Positions 8,143 to 15,449 of a DNA stretch of 18,512 nucleotides are shown here, one piece after another. Origin of the DNA: Spirochaetaceae bacterium. GTDB taxonomy: Bacteria; Spirochaetota; Spirochaetia; SZUA-6; Fen-1364. The notes under the pieces are model-generated. The model searched no databases. It was given only the letters and a program-made list of their open reading frames with translations, and was not told the origin of the DNA. The stretch lies in NCBI GenBank assembly GCA_003154555.1, contig PMDT01000342.1:10166-28677 (forward strand). Direction: 5' to 3'. A program made the translations under genes and the position numbers. Position 1 is the first letter of the stretch, and the number at the start of each line of letters is the position of its first letter.

Positions 8143-8652
8143 TTACCAGTGATCCTTGCCGGAAACGAGCTTCAGCGACTTCCTTGGCGTCGGTTCGGGC
8201 GTTTCATTCGCGTAGCCGATGAGGATGAGAAGCACGATACGCATGGAGAAAGGCGCGGTGAGGACGTCCCGCACCTCCTGCTCGTCGAATGTCGTGATGC
8301 AGCAGGTCCCCAGGCCTTCGTGGACAGCCTGCAGCACCATGTGGGACGCGGCGAATGCCAGGTCGATGGGATATGATGCCTGGCCGTTGGGCATGCGGTA
8401 GTCGATGTTCGTGGTGCATACGGCGACGATGACGGGCGCCTGCCCGACATAGTCCTGGCTGAATGCCGCCTCCATCATCTTCTGCCGGGTCTCCTTCTTC
8501 TGGATGTAGATGAAGCGCCATTCCTGCCTGTTCTTGGCGGAGGGGGCGAGCCGACCCGCCTCGATGATGCGTTCGATCTGTTCCTTTTCGACAGGTTGGG
8601 AGGTGAACGATCGCACGCTGCGGCGTTGGACGATCTCCGGCATGACTTCCAT
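8143..8652 (-). CDS. Nitroreductase-family FMN oxidoreductase
   Basis: I place the start at ATG 8652 (169 residues); 8643 (MPEIVQRRS) is also possible, while a TTG at 8694 falls on the predicted -35 box and is rejected. The N-terminal RRSVRSF and the following LAPSAKNRQEWRFIYI are the FMN-phosphate-contacting and substrate-side motifs of the nitroreductase family. The segment GLGTCCITTFDEQEVRDVL (about residues 124-142) is the conserved region before the C-terminal flavin contact. Members are FMN-dependent NAD(P)H oxidoreductases acting on nitro compounds, quinones or flavins, in the cytoplasm, usually as homodimers. The specific substrate cannot be read from sequence. It is transcribed divergently from the M28-like gene and converges with the PilZ gene. 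Confidence 0.92.
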   Translation of the reverse strand: MEVMPEIVQRRSVRSFTSQPVEKEQIERIIEAGRLAPSAKNRQEWRFIYIQKKETRQKMMEAAFSQDYVGQAPVIVAVCTTNIDYRMPNGQASYPIDLAFAASHMVLQAVHEGLGTCCITTFDEQEVRDVLTAPFSMRIVLLILIGYANETPEPTPRKSLKLVSGKDHW

Positions 8653-8665
8653 GGCTTCGATCAAG

Positions 8666-8694
8666 AGAGTAATGAAATCACCTGCGCAATTCAA
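8666..8694 (-). promoter_or_regulatory. Promoter of the nitroreductase gene
   Basis: On the minus strand TTGAAT (8694-8689) and TACTCT (8671-8666) have a 17-base spacer. Transcription would start near 8659, leaving a 7-base leader to ATG 8652 or 16 bases to ATG 8643. The -35 lies only two bases from the -35 of the divergent M28 promoter. Confidence 0.5.
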
Positions 8695-8696
8695 GA

Positions 8697-8725
8697 TTGA
8701 CGGCCGGCGGGGCTTCTCCTATGCT
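8697..8725 (+). promoter_or_regulatory. Promoter of the M28-like/dinB operon
   Basis: TTGACG (8697-8702, 5/6) and TATGCT (8720-8725, 4/6) are separated by 17 bases. The predicted transcript starts at about 8732-8735, on or just before ATG 8735. This supports 8735 as the start codon over the in-frame ATG 8672, which would lie upstream of the promoter. Confidence 0.6.
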
Positions 8726-8734
8726 TGGCCCACC

Positions 8735-10948
8735 ATGATCGTGGCGCTCCTGCTCGCGTGCCTGTTCGCCTCGACTCCCCTCGATGCCCAGGCGGGGGCA
8801 ACGGCGCCCGCTGCCTCCCTGGGGGAAATACTGCACGCAGTCGCCGGCTTCACGCCGCGACGGGAAGGCTCCACGGCGGAGCACGCCTTGCTCTCGTGGA
8901 TCGAACAGAGCCTCGCCGCGCGGGGCATTCGGTCTGCACGGTTCGATTTCAGCCAGGCAGAGGTCGAGCATTCGTTTTCGACCTGCCTCCGCGTCGACCT
9001 GCCGGGCGCCTCCCGCGATACCCTGATTCTCGCCGTGCCCCTGGACGCGCCGCCCGACTCCGATGCCGCGGCCGACGGTTCAGTGGCAGTCGCTCTTGCC
9101 GTGAACCTGATCGAGAGCCTGCAGGGCGGCACACCTCCGACGGGGGTCACCGTGCTCTTCCTCGGAGCCGAATACGGCGACACCGATGTCTACCCGATGG
9201 GGAGCAACCTGTTCCTGCGCGATTTCCAACCCGATTACCGGGCGGCGGTCATCTACTTGAATCTCCACGCCGTGCCCTCCCGCGTGCTGGTCAGGGGCGG
9301 CGGGAAAGGCATCGTGAGCCCGTATTGGCTCATGAACAGGTCGGCGAGCGCGCTGCGGGAGGCGCACGTCCCTTTCCTGCTGCCCGGGGACGAGACGCAG
9401 ATTTTCCGCATTGGCGCGACGGATGAAAGGACGCTCATCGAGCCCTGGCTGAAGGCAGGCTACCCATCAGTCGGCATCGAGGGCGAATATGGCGGGGTCG
9501 ACTCCCTGCCGGCAGACCAGAGGCTCGCCACGCTGGCATCTTTCCTGCGGACCTTCGTTCGCGACGGTATGGACGGAATCCCGGAGGATTGGGACCTGCA
9601 TTACCTCCAGGCCCAGGTCGGCGACTTTTCCCTCATCATCGGGGAGCAGGGGTACGTGCTCCTGATATGCGCCGTCCTGGCCATCGTTCTCCTGTACGCG
9701 CAGCTTTTCCGCAGGGGCCTGGTGAAGTACACGAGAACACTCGTCCGCCACCTTTTCGTCCTTGTGCCCATGGTGGCCTTCCCATTCGGATTCCTCGTGG
9801 CAGGGACCTGGGTCCTGGAGGGTGTACTTTCCCTGCGGGGCTTCCCCGATTTGTGGAGCCTCGCGCCCCTGCCGTTCCTCGCATTGAAGATCTGCACGGC
9901 AGTTTTTCTCGCTGCCATCCTGTATATGCCGCTCCGCCGTCTGCGCATTGCGCGCAGCGGAAGCTTCTACGCCGCGGCAGCCCTCTTCGTGCTTCTTGTC
10001 GATGTCATCGTGGTGGCCGTGTTCGACATCTCGTTCACATTCTATTTTCTCTGGGCCTTCATCTTCGTCTTTCTCTCCACGATCATGCCCAACCGATGGG
10101 TCAAGACCCTCTTCATCCTCCCCGCGCCCCTGTGGGGCGTGAAGGGGGTGATCTCCGTCTTTCTCGCGCCGGCCCTTCCTTTCTGCCGTTTTCTCATGCT
10201 TTCCCCGCTCTGGGGCAATCTCCTGATCGCGGGGGCGTGCCTCCCCATCGTGCTCGCATTCCTGCGGGTCGGCCTGCTCTTCCGGGGCAGGGGCATTCTT
10301 CGCCGCGGCAGGAGGGAGCTGATCATCGCGGGGATCTTCCTTGCCGCGGGCGCCGCGCTGGCCGTGCATCTCCTGACATTCTCACCGTTTTCCGCGGCCC
10401 ACCCGCAGCAGCTCTCCGCGACGCAGACCCTGGTGGTCGACACGCGGGGCCGCACGACCTCGACCTATCTCTCGCTTGCGAGCGCCGCCCCGCTGGGCAG
10501 CCTCGGGGTAAGCGACGGTGACGGGGCGCTCACGGTACCCGCACAAGAGACGCACGCGACGCTCGTTCTGCCCATCGTAGCCTCCCCGGTTGCAGTGAAC
10601 GTCACCTCGGGGCAGTTCCTGCAGGAGCGCACGGTGACCCTCGACGTGAGTATGCCCCTGCGACCAAGGCTCTTTGCGGTCACCCTCACGTCCGTCTCCG
10701 ATTTCATCCTCTTCGACAGCTCGTTTCCCGCTGTCCGGGTGAGCCCTCGTGAGTACCGGCTGCTGGTGGGCGCCTTTCCACCGGACCCGCTCGTCCTCCA
10801 GCTCACGCTGCCGATTGACAGCGCCTTCACGCTCTCCCTCTCCGCGGAATTCGATTCACCACTCATCGGGGTGGAAGTCGGAACGCGTCCCGATCTGCGC
10901 GTCGCCACCCGTGTGCGCGTGATTCACGCCGTGGACCTGAAGACGTGA
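8735..10948 (+). CDS. M28-peptidase-like polytopic membrane protein, catalytic residues mostly replaced
   Basis: The start at 8735 gives 737 residues beginning with a Sec signal peptide (MIVALLLACLFASTPLDAQA). Residues about 25-280 have the M28 aminopeptidase fold pattern, but the metal ligands are mostly altered. Pro102 stands where the first His should be (VPLDA), Tyr147 follows the retained Glu146 (LGAEYG, usually AEE), His178 replaces Asp (NLHAV), and Glu231 replaces the last His (ATDERT). About eight membrane helices follow (about 306-548), then a strand-rich C-terminal domain of nearly 190 residues, probably outside the cytoplasm. The layout resembles ERMP1-like M28 membrane proteins. 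It may be a pseudo-peptidase or bind a different metal. The stop overlaps the dinB GTG (GTGA), so the two are co-translated. An in-frame ATG at 8672 is less likely because it precedes the promoter. Confidence 0.78.
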   Translation: MIVALLLACLFASTPLDAQAGATAPAASLGEILHAVAGFTPRREGSTAEHALLSWIEQSLAARGIRSARFDFSQAEVEHSFSTCLRVDLPGASRDTLILAVPLDAPPDSDAAADGSVAVALAVNLIESLQGGTPPTGVTVLFLGAEYGDTDVYPMGSNLFLRDFQPDYRAAVIYLNLHAVPSRVLVRGGGKGIVSPYWLMNRSASALREAHVPFLLPGDETQIFRIGATDERTLIEPWLKAGYPSVGIEGEYGGVDSLPADQRLATLASFLRTFVRDGMDGIPEDWDLHYLQAQVGDFSLIIGEQGYVLLICAVLAIVLLYAQLFRRGLVKYTRTLVRHLFVLVPMVAFPFGFLVAGTWVLEGVLSLRGFPDLWSLAPLPFLALKICTAVFLAAILYMPLRRLRIARSGSFYAAAALFVLLVDVIVVAVFDISFTFYFLWAFIFVFLSTIMPNRWVKTLFILPAPLWGVKGVISVFLAPALPFCRFLMLSPLWGNLLIAGACLPIVLAFLRVGLLFRGRGILRRGRRELIIAGIFLAAGAALAVHLLTFSPFSAAHPQQLSATQTLVVDTRGRTTSTYLSLASAAPLGSLGVSDGDGALTVPAQETHATLVLPIVASPVAVNVTSGQFLQERTVTLDVSMPLRPRLFAVTLTSVSDFILFDSSFPAVRVSPREYRLLVGAFPPDPLVLQLTLPIDSAFTLSLSAEFDSPLIGVEVGTRPDLRVATRVRVIHAVDLKT

Positions 10949-12156
10949 GTGACGCGTCCATCCGTCCCGTCATCTTCCACGTCGATCTCGATGCCTTCTA
11001 TGCGTCGGTGGAGCAGCGTGATGACCCCTCGCTGAAGGGAAAGCCGGTCATCGTCGGCGCGGCTCCGGGGCACCGCGGCGTCGTCTCGGCCTGCTCCTAC
11101 GAGGCGCGCCGTTTCGGCATCCATTCAGCGATGCCCATCACGCAGGCCTGTCGGCGCTGTCCCCAGGGTGTCTACCTCCCCGTCCGCATGGACCGCTATC
11201 TCGAGGTTTCCCGCCAGGTCATGCACATCCTTGCCGGGTACACCCCCCACGTGCAGCAGATCTCCGTGGATGAGGCGTTCCTCGACCTTTCCGGCACGGA
11301 GCGGCTCTTCGGGCCCGTCCGGGACACCGGCGCCCGACTCAAGGTGGAGGTGAGGGAAAAGACGGGGCTGGCGATTTCCGTCGGCATCGGGCCGAACAAG
11401 TACATCGCGAAGCTCGCCACGAACTCCGGCAAGCCCGACGGCCTGGTGGAGGTCAGAGAAGAGAACGCAGTGGCGTTCATGGACGGAATCAAGCTTTCAG
11501 ATCTCTGGGGCATCGGGGAAAAAACGCTGCAGCGCCTCACGGAGCTCAACATCACCTCGGTGCGGCAACTTCGCGGGATGCCGCAACCCGAGCTCGCGCG
11601 CCTGCTCGGGCAGGGTGCCTCGGGCTTCCTCTCCTCGGTCACGCGCGGCACCGACCCGGGAATATTCGCGGAGGAACCGCACAGCAGGTCGCTCTCCACG
11701 GAGACCACGTTCGAGCACGACCGCAAGGACCGCGCGGGCATCGAGCGGACGCTGCTGGAGCTCTGCCACCAGGTGATGTTCCGGATGCTCGAAGGGAGCT
11801 GGAAATCAAAGACGGTCGCGCTGAAGCTCCGCTACCATGACTTCACGACGCTCTCCGCGCAGAAGACCATCAAGCACTGGGTGACGTCCGCGGAGGAGCT
11901 GTACGCGGTCGCGCGGGAGCTGCTGGGCTCCCGCTGGACGGGTGGCACACCGATCCGGCTCATCGGCATCGGCTTCTCCAACCTGACGACCACGGAAACG
12001 CAGGATCAGCTGGAGCTTTTCACCGACGGGTTCGCGCGCAGGAAAAAGGTGGAAGAGGCAGTGTTCCGTCTCCAGCGCAAGATGGGGGACGGAACACTCA
12101 CAAAGGCAAGCCTCATGAAAGGCGAAAGGGGGCGGAAACCCCCTACCACCCGTTGA
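10945..12156 (+). CDS. dinB: DNA polymerase IV (Y-family, translesion)
   Basis: The 403-residue protein has all Y-family landmarks: HVDLDAFYASVE (metal ligand D14, likely steric gate Y19), SYEARRFGI (residues 51-59), and the catalytic SVDEAFLDLSG (D109, E110). GLAISVGIGPNKYIAKLAT precedes the thumb helix-hairpin-helix and the little-finger domain. The C-terminal QLELF at residues 355-359 fits the beta-clamp-binding pentapeptide. It copies damaged DNA without proofreading. The start is GTG at 10945, overlapping the stop of the M28-like gene by four bases, so expression should follow that gene. I see no LexA-type palindrome at the operon promoter. The 3' end overlaps the convergent TPR gene by 14 bases. 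Confidence 0.97.
   Translation: MSDASIRPVIFHVDLDAFYASVEQRDDPSLKGKPVIVGAAPGHRGVVSACSYEARRFGIHSAMPITQACRRCPQGVYLPVRMDRYLEVSRQVMHILAGYTPHVQQISVDEAFLDLSGTERLFGPVRDTGARLKVEVREKTGLAISVGIGPNKYIAKLATNSGKPDGLVEVREENAVAFMDGIKLSDLWGIGEKTLQRLTELNITSVRQLRGMPQPELARLLGQGASGFLSSVTRGTDPGIFAEEPHSRSLSTETTFEHDRKDRAGIERTLLELCHQVMFRMLEGSWKSKTVALKLRYHDFTTLSAQKTIKHWVTSAEELYAVARELLGSRWTGGTPIRLIGIGFSNLTTTETQDQLELFTDGFARRKKVEEAVFRLQRKMGDGTLTKASLMKGERGRKPPTTR
12127..12144. terminator. Hairpin in the overlap of convergent genes
   Basis: AGGGGG (12127-12132), six-base loop, CCCCCT (12139-12144): a perfect 6-bp stem near the overlap of the dinB and TPR gene ends. Only short T-runs follow (TTT on the minus strand), so it may be a weak two-way terminator. 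The hairpin itself is seen; the role is inferred. Confidence 0.4.
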
Positions 12157-13033
12157 GGAGGTCGACCGCCTTCTTCAGATCCTTGTTCTGGTCCGCGTTG
12201 CGGTCCGCCACCTTCTGCAAATCTGCCACGACCGCCTGCACGAGCATTTTCGCTTCATCGCGATCGGACATGTTCTTCAAGGTCACGCTCGCCTCGTACC
12301 AGGAGCCCTTGTCCAGCGCCGTGGTTGCAGAGGCGAGCTTTTCCGTCTTGTTCTTCTGCTCGGCGAGCCTCTTGTCGGCGCTCCAGTTCCGCTTCCAGAG
12401 AGTCTTCGCAAGCTCGTTGGAGAAATTGTAGACGAGGTCCTTTTCGGTGCCCGCCTGGAATTGCGCATTACGCAGGTCCACCGCCTTGCGACCCAGGGAA
12501 ACAGCGGCGTCGATGTTGCCGAAAGACACCGGCCACCCCGGAAGCTCGCGGTAGAGCTGACCCAGCACGTAGTAGGCATCGGTACGGTTGACGTTGAGGG
12601 AGAGCTCCTTTACAAGGAGATCCTTCATCGGACCGGCCTTGAAGAGCGAATTGAGAATCCCCTTGGTCTGGCCCCAGCGCCCGATATTCGACGATTTCCA
12701 GTAATAGCCCAGGTCGTTCTGGGGATCAGCGGCGATTGCCTTGTCGGCGTAGCCTTCCCCCTCCGTGAACAGCGCAAGGATGTCACCTTGCGGCTTCTTC
12801 GCGTCGTCGGCTTTATCGCCCAGGTTCAAAGTCTCTCGCGACGCACGCCAGTACAGCTCCGCCTGCTCTTTTGCGCTCGCGGCACCCGGGACTGCATCGA
12901 GCAACAGCTTGCGCGCCTCCACGTAGGAGCCTTTCAGGTCGAGCGCGTCAGCCTGCGCGGTGATCTGGGCGGTGGCGGCAAGGGCAAGAGATGCAGGCAG
13001 GATGAAAAGTGAGAGTATCAGGATGCGACGCAT
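12143..13033 (-). CDS. Secreted TPR-like protein, RMDN/TatT-like
   Basis: The 296-residue protein begins with a signal peptide (MRRILILSLFILPASLALA) and has no other membrane segment, so it is probably periplasmic. Two segments match a pattern common in bacterial RMDN/TatT-like helical repeat proteins: ADKAIAADPQNDLGYYWKSS (about 96-115), and AYYVLGQLYRELPGWPVSFG (about 153-172). TatT is a TPR partner of TRAP transporters in Treponema, but no TRAP genes are visible here, so that role is not supported. The C-terminal third is rich in Lys, Ala, Asp and Gln and looks helical. The start is well set: AAGGAGG lies five bases before ATG 13033, behind a strong promoter. Probably transcribed alone. 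Function unknown. Confidence 0.8.
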   Translation of the reverse strand: MRRILILSLFILPASLALAATAQITAQADALDLKGSYVEARKLLLDAVPGAASAKEQAELYWRASRETLNLGDKADDAKKPQGDILALFTEGEGYADKAIAADPQNDLGYYWKSSNIGRWGQTKGILNSLFKAGPMKDLLVKELSLNVNRTDAYYVLGQLYRELPGWPVSFGNIDAAVSLGRKAVDLRNAQFQAGTEKDLVYNFSNELAKTLWKRNWSADKRLAEQKNKTEKLASATTALDKGSWYEASVTLKNMSDRDEAKMLVQAVVADLQKVADRNADQNKDLKKAVDLLNGW

Positions 13034-13058
13034 GAAGGCCTCCTTTTTTCAGAAACCC

Positions 13059-13087
13059 ATAGTAAGGTCGCCCGGAGCTGCTGTCAA
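13059..13087 (-). promoter_or_regulatory. Sigma-70-type promoter of the TPR gene
   Basis: On the minus strand a perfect TTGACA (13087-13082), a 17-base spacer and TACTAT (13064-13059, 4/6). The predicted start near 13052 gives a leader of about 18 bases containing the ideal AAGGAGG site. Confidence 0.8.
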
Positions 13088-13120
13088 GATTTCTGACTGG
13101 AAAAGGAATGTATTTTGGAG

Positions 13121-13146
13121 AAAAAAAACGGGAAATGAGTTCCCGT
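13121..13146 (-). terminator. Second (distal) intrinsic terminator behind the PEGA gene
   Basis: On the minus strand ACGGGAA (13146-13140), a 5-base loop and TTCCCGT (13134-13128) form a 7-bp stem followed directly by seven further T residues (13127-13121). It lies 14 bases beyond the first terminator stem and shields the TPR-gene promoter. Confidence 0.8.
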
Positions 13147-13153
13147 CAGCGGG

Positions 13154-13183
13154 AAAAATCCACGGGGACGAATGTCCCCGTGG
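13154..13183 (-). terminator. First intrinsic terminator behind the PEGA gene
   Basis: CCACGGGGAC (13160-13169), loop GAAT and GTCCCCGTGG (13174-13183) form a perfect 10-bp stem. On the minus strand it is followed by a T-run (13159-13154 region), 12 bases after the PEGA stop codon. On the plus strand no T-run follows, so it works for the leftward gene. Confidence 0.88.
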
Positions 13184-13195
13184 TGGAATACAGGC

Positions 13196-14176
13196 TTACT
13201 GGTCGGAGCTGACCGCCCTGACCTTCATGTCGAGCGCGAGCTCTATAATGTAACTCATCCCGGACTGGACGGTGATATCGCCCAACTGCATCGAGAAAGA
13301 GCCCGAGGAGATGCGGATGCGATGGCGCCCCGGGGCGATCGCGATCCTGTTGAGCTCCCTGTTCGGATTGACAAGGCGGTTGTCGACGAAGATCCGCACG
13401 ACGTCCATGGGGTCGCCCGGCTGCATCTGGGGATCGCGGAAGACGGGCGGAATGACGAATGTCAGCGTCGAGGGCTGGGTGACGGGCTGCGGCAGCGGCT
13501 TCAGCGGCGCCGTCATCGCGATCGCCCTGTCCAGCGCGACACTCGCGATGTAGTCGTAGTACCCGGCGGCGGAGACGCGCACGGTGTAGCTGCCGGGGGA
13601 AAGGTATTCGGAGTAGGGAACCGCGCCTTTGGCGAGGTTGTTGATGATGACCGTCGCGTCGGGAACATTCGAGTTGACCGTCAGCAGGAAACCCGCGGCT
13701 TGCAGCGGGATATCGAGGGCCACCGGGCCGGAAACGTTGATGACCGTGTTGTAGTCCTGGAATCCCGGCGCGGTCACCTGCACGGTATGCGACCCCGGCA
13801 TGACGGAAGGGGTCGAGCCGGTGATGTTGTTCCCGTCGAGAAACACGCTTGCATTCGGCGCGGTCACCCGGATGGTGACGGGAAAGAGCATCGGATTCAG
13901 CCGCACGCCGAATTGCATATTCTCCTTGACCGTAATCGTCTGGGAGACATCACTGTAGCCATCCGCGTGGACCCGGATCGTATGGACGCCGCCCTGCACC
14001 CGCACGGCATTGCCCTGGATCAGGGCATTGTCGACGTAAATCGATGCATTGGGCACGTTCACATTGACCGTCAGGACCCAGATCTTGCTTGGCAAAAGCC
14101 CCTGGGCGAAGACAGCCCCCGCCGCGAGCGCGACGACGACCGCGAGCAACGCTATTTTCCTCCGTGTATGAATCAT
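13196..14176 (-). CDS. Secreted PEGA-repeat protein (four repeats)
   Basis: The 326-residue protein has a signal peptide (probable cleavage after AVFA, residue 24) and then four PEGA-type beta repeats, at about residues 34-82, 99-149, 164-213 and 237-303. Three have the typical core with asparagine/aspartate strand and turn (PNASIYVDN, PNASVFLDG, PDATVIINN). Each then shows a glycine turn such as PGSHTVQVTAPGF or PGSYTVRVSAAGY. The fourth is more divergent (VVRIFVDN, PGRHRIRIS) and has a Pro-rich linker (225-256) before it. PEGA domains are surface-associated beta modules, often carbohydrate- or wall-associated in annotation, but the ligand is unknown. The ATG has GGAGGA four bases upstream. 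The gene is a single transcription unit between its own promoter and two terminators. Confidence 0.9.
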   Translation of the reverse strand: MIHTRRKIALLAVVVALAAGAVFAQGLLPSKIWVLTVNVNVPNASIYVDNALIQGNAVRVQGGVHTIRVHADGYSDVSQTITVKENMQFGVRLNPMLFPVTIRVTAPNASVFLDGNNITGSTPSVMPGSHTVQVTAPGFQDYNTVINVSGPVALDIPLQAAGFLLTVNSNVPDATVIINNLAKGAVPYSEYLSPGSYTVRVSAAGYYDYIASVALDRAIAMTAPLKPLPQPVTQPSTLTFVIPPVFRDPQMQPGDPMDVVRIFVDNRLVNPNRELNRIAIAPGRHRIRISSGSFSMQLGDITVQSGMSYIIELALDMKVRAVSSDQ

Positions 14177-14200
14177 CCCTTCCTCCTCACTGATGCTCAG

Positions 14201-14229
14201 AGTATAGCGAGCCGGGCATGATTTTTAAA
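14201..14229 (-). promoter_or_regulatory. Promoter of the PEGA gene
   Basis: On the minus strand TTTAAA (14229-14224, 4/6) and TATACT (14206-14201, 5/6) with a 17-base spacer. Predicted start near 14194, leader about 18 bases with a GGAGGA ribosome site. Confidence 0.68.
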
Positions 14230-14333
14230 GCCGCCCACCGGCGCGGCGCCGTCCCTTGACACCGAGGCAAAAATCGGCTTTCCTTCGCCTCGATTCACGA
14301 CGAGAGTCCCCTGGCCTCGCGGATGCGCGTGCC

Positions 14334-14339
14334 GATAAT
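14334..14339 (+). promoter_or_regulatory. -10 element upstream of the DUF4398 lipoprotein gene
   Basis: GATAAT (5/6) with a weak -35 at 17 bases (CTGGCC). The sixth base after it is followed by ATG 14346, giving the same leaderless geometry as elsewhere in the window; alternatively it yields a 36-base leader for ATG 14382. Confidence 0.5.
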
Positions 14340-14381
14340 GATGATATGCCCAGACTGTGCGCGAAAGGAATCCCTCGATTG

Positions 14382-14981
14382 ATGAAAAAATCCCGGTGGC
14401 TCGTCTCTGGCCTGCTTGTGCTCCTGCTCGCCGCCTGCGCGTCCCCTCCGCAGGCGGACATCGACGCCGCAAAAGCCGCACTTGCCGCCGCCCTGCAGAA
14501 TCCTGATGTCATCACGTATGCCCCGGACGCGCTGCGCGCGGCGCAGGACCGGATGAACTCCCTGGACGCGGAGCTTGCGGCGCAGGCGAAACGATCCGCG
14601 CTGTCGCGCAACTACGATCTCGCGCGGTCGCTCGCCGAACAGGCGGCCGTCGATGCCCGCACGGCAGGTGAGACCGCGGCTTCGTCGAAGCAGCAGGTGG
14701 CCCTGGAAGCGTCCGCGCTCGTCGACGAGGTGACTGCTGCCATCCAGCCTTTCGAGTCCCGCGTGTGGGCGGCAAAGAGGGTGCCCCGGATCAAGATGGA
14801 CGTCATCATGCCCCTGCAGCAGCTTCCCGATCAGGCGCGTGCAACAGTGCTGGATGCCCAGAAGGACATCGCCGCCGGGGCATTTGCCCAGGCGAAGGCG
14901 AAGCTCAGCACGGTGCGCGACGCGCTGAGCGAATCATCGCAGACGATCACCGAGCAGACCAGGATCGCCCGCAGCCGCTGA
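14382..14981 (+). CDS. DUF4398-like helical lipoprotein
   Basis: From ATG 14382 the 199-residue protein starts MKKSRWLVSGLLVLLLAAC. This is a lipoprotein signal with lipobox LAAC and lipidated Cys19, so it should be a membrane-anchored envelope protein. The mature part is almost all helix, rich in Ala, Gln, Glu and Arg (DIDAAKAALAAALQNPDVI, then YAPDALRAAQDRMNSLDAEL). This is the usual DUF4398 pattern of short coiled-coil repeats. The C-terminal half (PQARATVLD region to the end) continues as a second helical hairpin. ATG 14346 (211 residues) is an alternative start, favoured if the mRNA is leaderless; a weak GGAA lies 11 bases before 14382. Function unknown. It stands alone between PEGA and the divergent-PAP2 gene, which ends 21 bases away. 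Confidence 0.82.
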   Translation: MKKSRWLVSGLLVLLLAACASPPQADIDAAKAALAAALQNPDVITYAPDALRAAQDRMNSLDAELAAQAKRSALSRNYDLARSLAEQAAVDARTAGETAASSKQQVALEASALVDEVTAAIQPFESRVWAAKRVPRIKMDVIMPLQQLPDQARATVLDAQKDIAAGAFAQAKAKLSTVRDALSESSQTITEQTRIARSR

Positions 14982-14982
14982 A

Positions 14983-14999
14983 GCGCCGCCGGGCGCGGC
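14983..14999. terminator. GC-rich hairpin between convergent genes
   Basis: GCGCC (14983-14987) can pair with GGCGC (14992-14996), or GCCGC (14985-14989) with GCGGC (14995-14999), in the 21-base gap between the lipoprotein stop and the divergent-PAP2 stop. No T-run; a weak terminator at best. Confidence 0.3.
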
Positions 15000-15002
15000 C
15001 CT

Positions 15003-15443
15003 CTATCGAATGAGCGCCCGGGCCAGCAGCGCGCATCCCCCCCCGACGACGATCCCCACCGCGATTTCCGCCGCGCTGTGACCCAGACGAACGTTGATCT
15101 TCCCTGCATCGACCTCGGGGTGCGCGCGCACGAGATCGGTCAGGATCCGTGCATGGTGCTGCACGGCCCCGCGGAGGCGCAGGGCATCGTACATGATGAT
15201 GATGGAAAAGACGGCCGTTACGGCGAAGAGGTCGGTGTCGAAACCGGCCCAGAGGCCAACCGAGACGGCGAGTGAGCTGACAAAGGCCGAGTGCGCGCTG
15301 GGCATTCCACCCGCGGAAACGAGCCAGGAGAGGGCGAGGCGACGCGTGCGCAGCGAATAGAAAACGACCTTGTAGACCTGGCAGAGCACCTGCACGCCCA
15401 CGGCAACAAGAAGGCTGACGCTGAGAGGGAGATGAACCCGCAT
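15003..15443 (-). CDS. Divergent-PAP2 (DUF212/YuiD-like) membrane protein
   Basis: The 146-residue protein has the DUF212 signature SAGGMPSAHSA (residues 43-53), a degenerate cousin of the PAP2/vanadium-haloperoxidase motif. MYDALRLRGAVQHHARIL (84-101), in place of the usual YDA-GVR-xxGxQ, and the closing LGHSAAEIAVGIVVGG (120-135) complete the pattern. Hydrophobic stretches at about 8-28, 52-84 and 125-144 indicate several membrane helices. Length is typical (140-150). The family is named for acid phosphatase relatedness, but its activity is not established. The start at ATG 15443 has no ribosome site. Instead it sits six bases after a TACAAT box, predicting a leaderless transcript. It shares its -35 region with the divergent cysE promoter. 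Confidence 0.9.
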   Translation of the reverse strand: MRVHLPLSVSLLVAVGVQVLCQVYKVVFYSLRTRRLALSWLVSAGGMPSAHSAFVSSLAVSVGLWAGFDTDLFAVTAVFSIIIMYDALRLRGAVQHHARILTDLVRAHPEVDAGKINVRLGHSAAEIAVGIVVGGGCALLARALIR

Positions 15444-15449
15444 GGGGTC

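Noticed and set aside
8653..8694. TTG start at 8694 for the nitroreductase
   Set aside because: It coincides with the predicted -35 box, has no ribosome site, and precedes the usual family start near RRSVRSF by about 20 residues.
14256..14261. Perfect TTGACA on the plus strand as a lipoprotein promoter
   Set aside because: No -10-like sequence lies 16-19 bases downstream; the GATAAT at 14334 is better placed.
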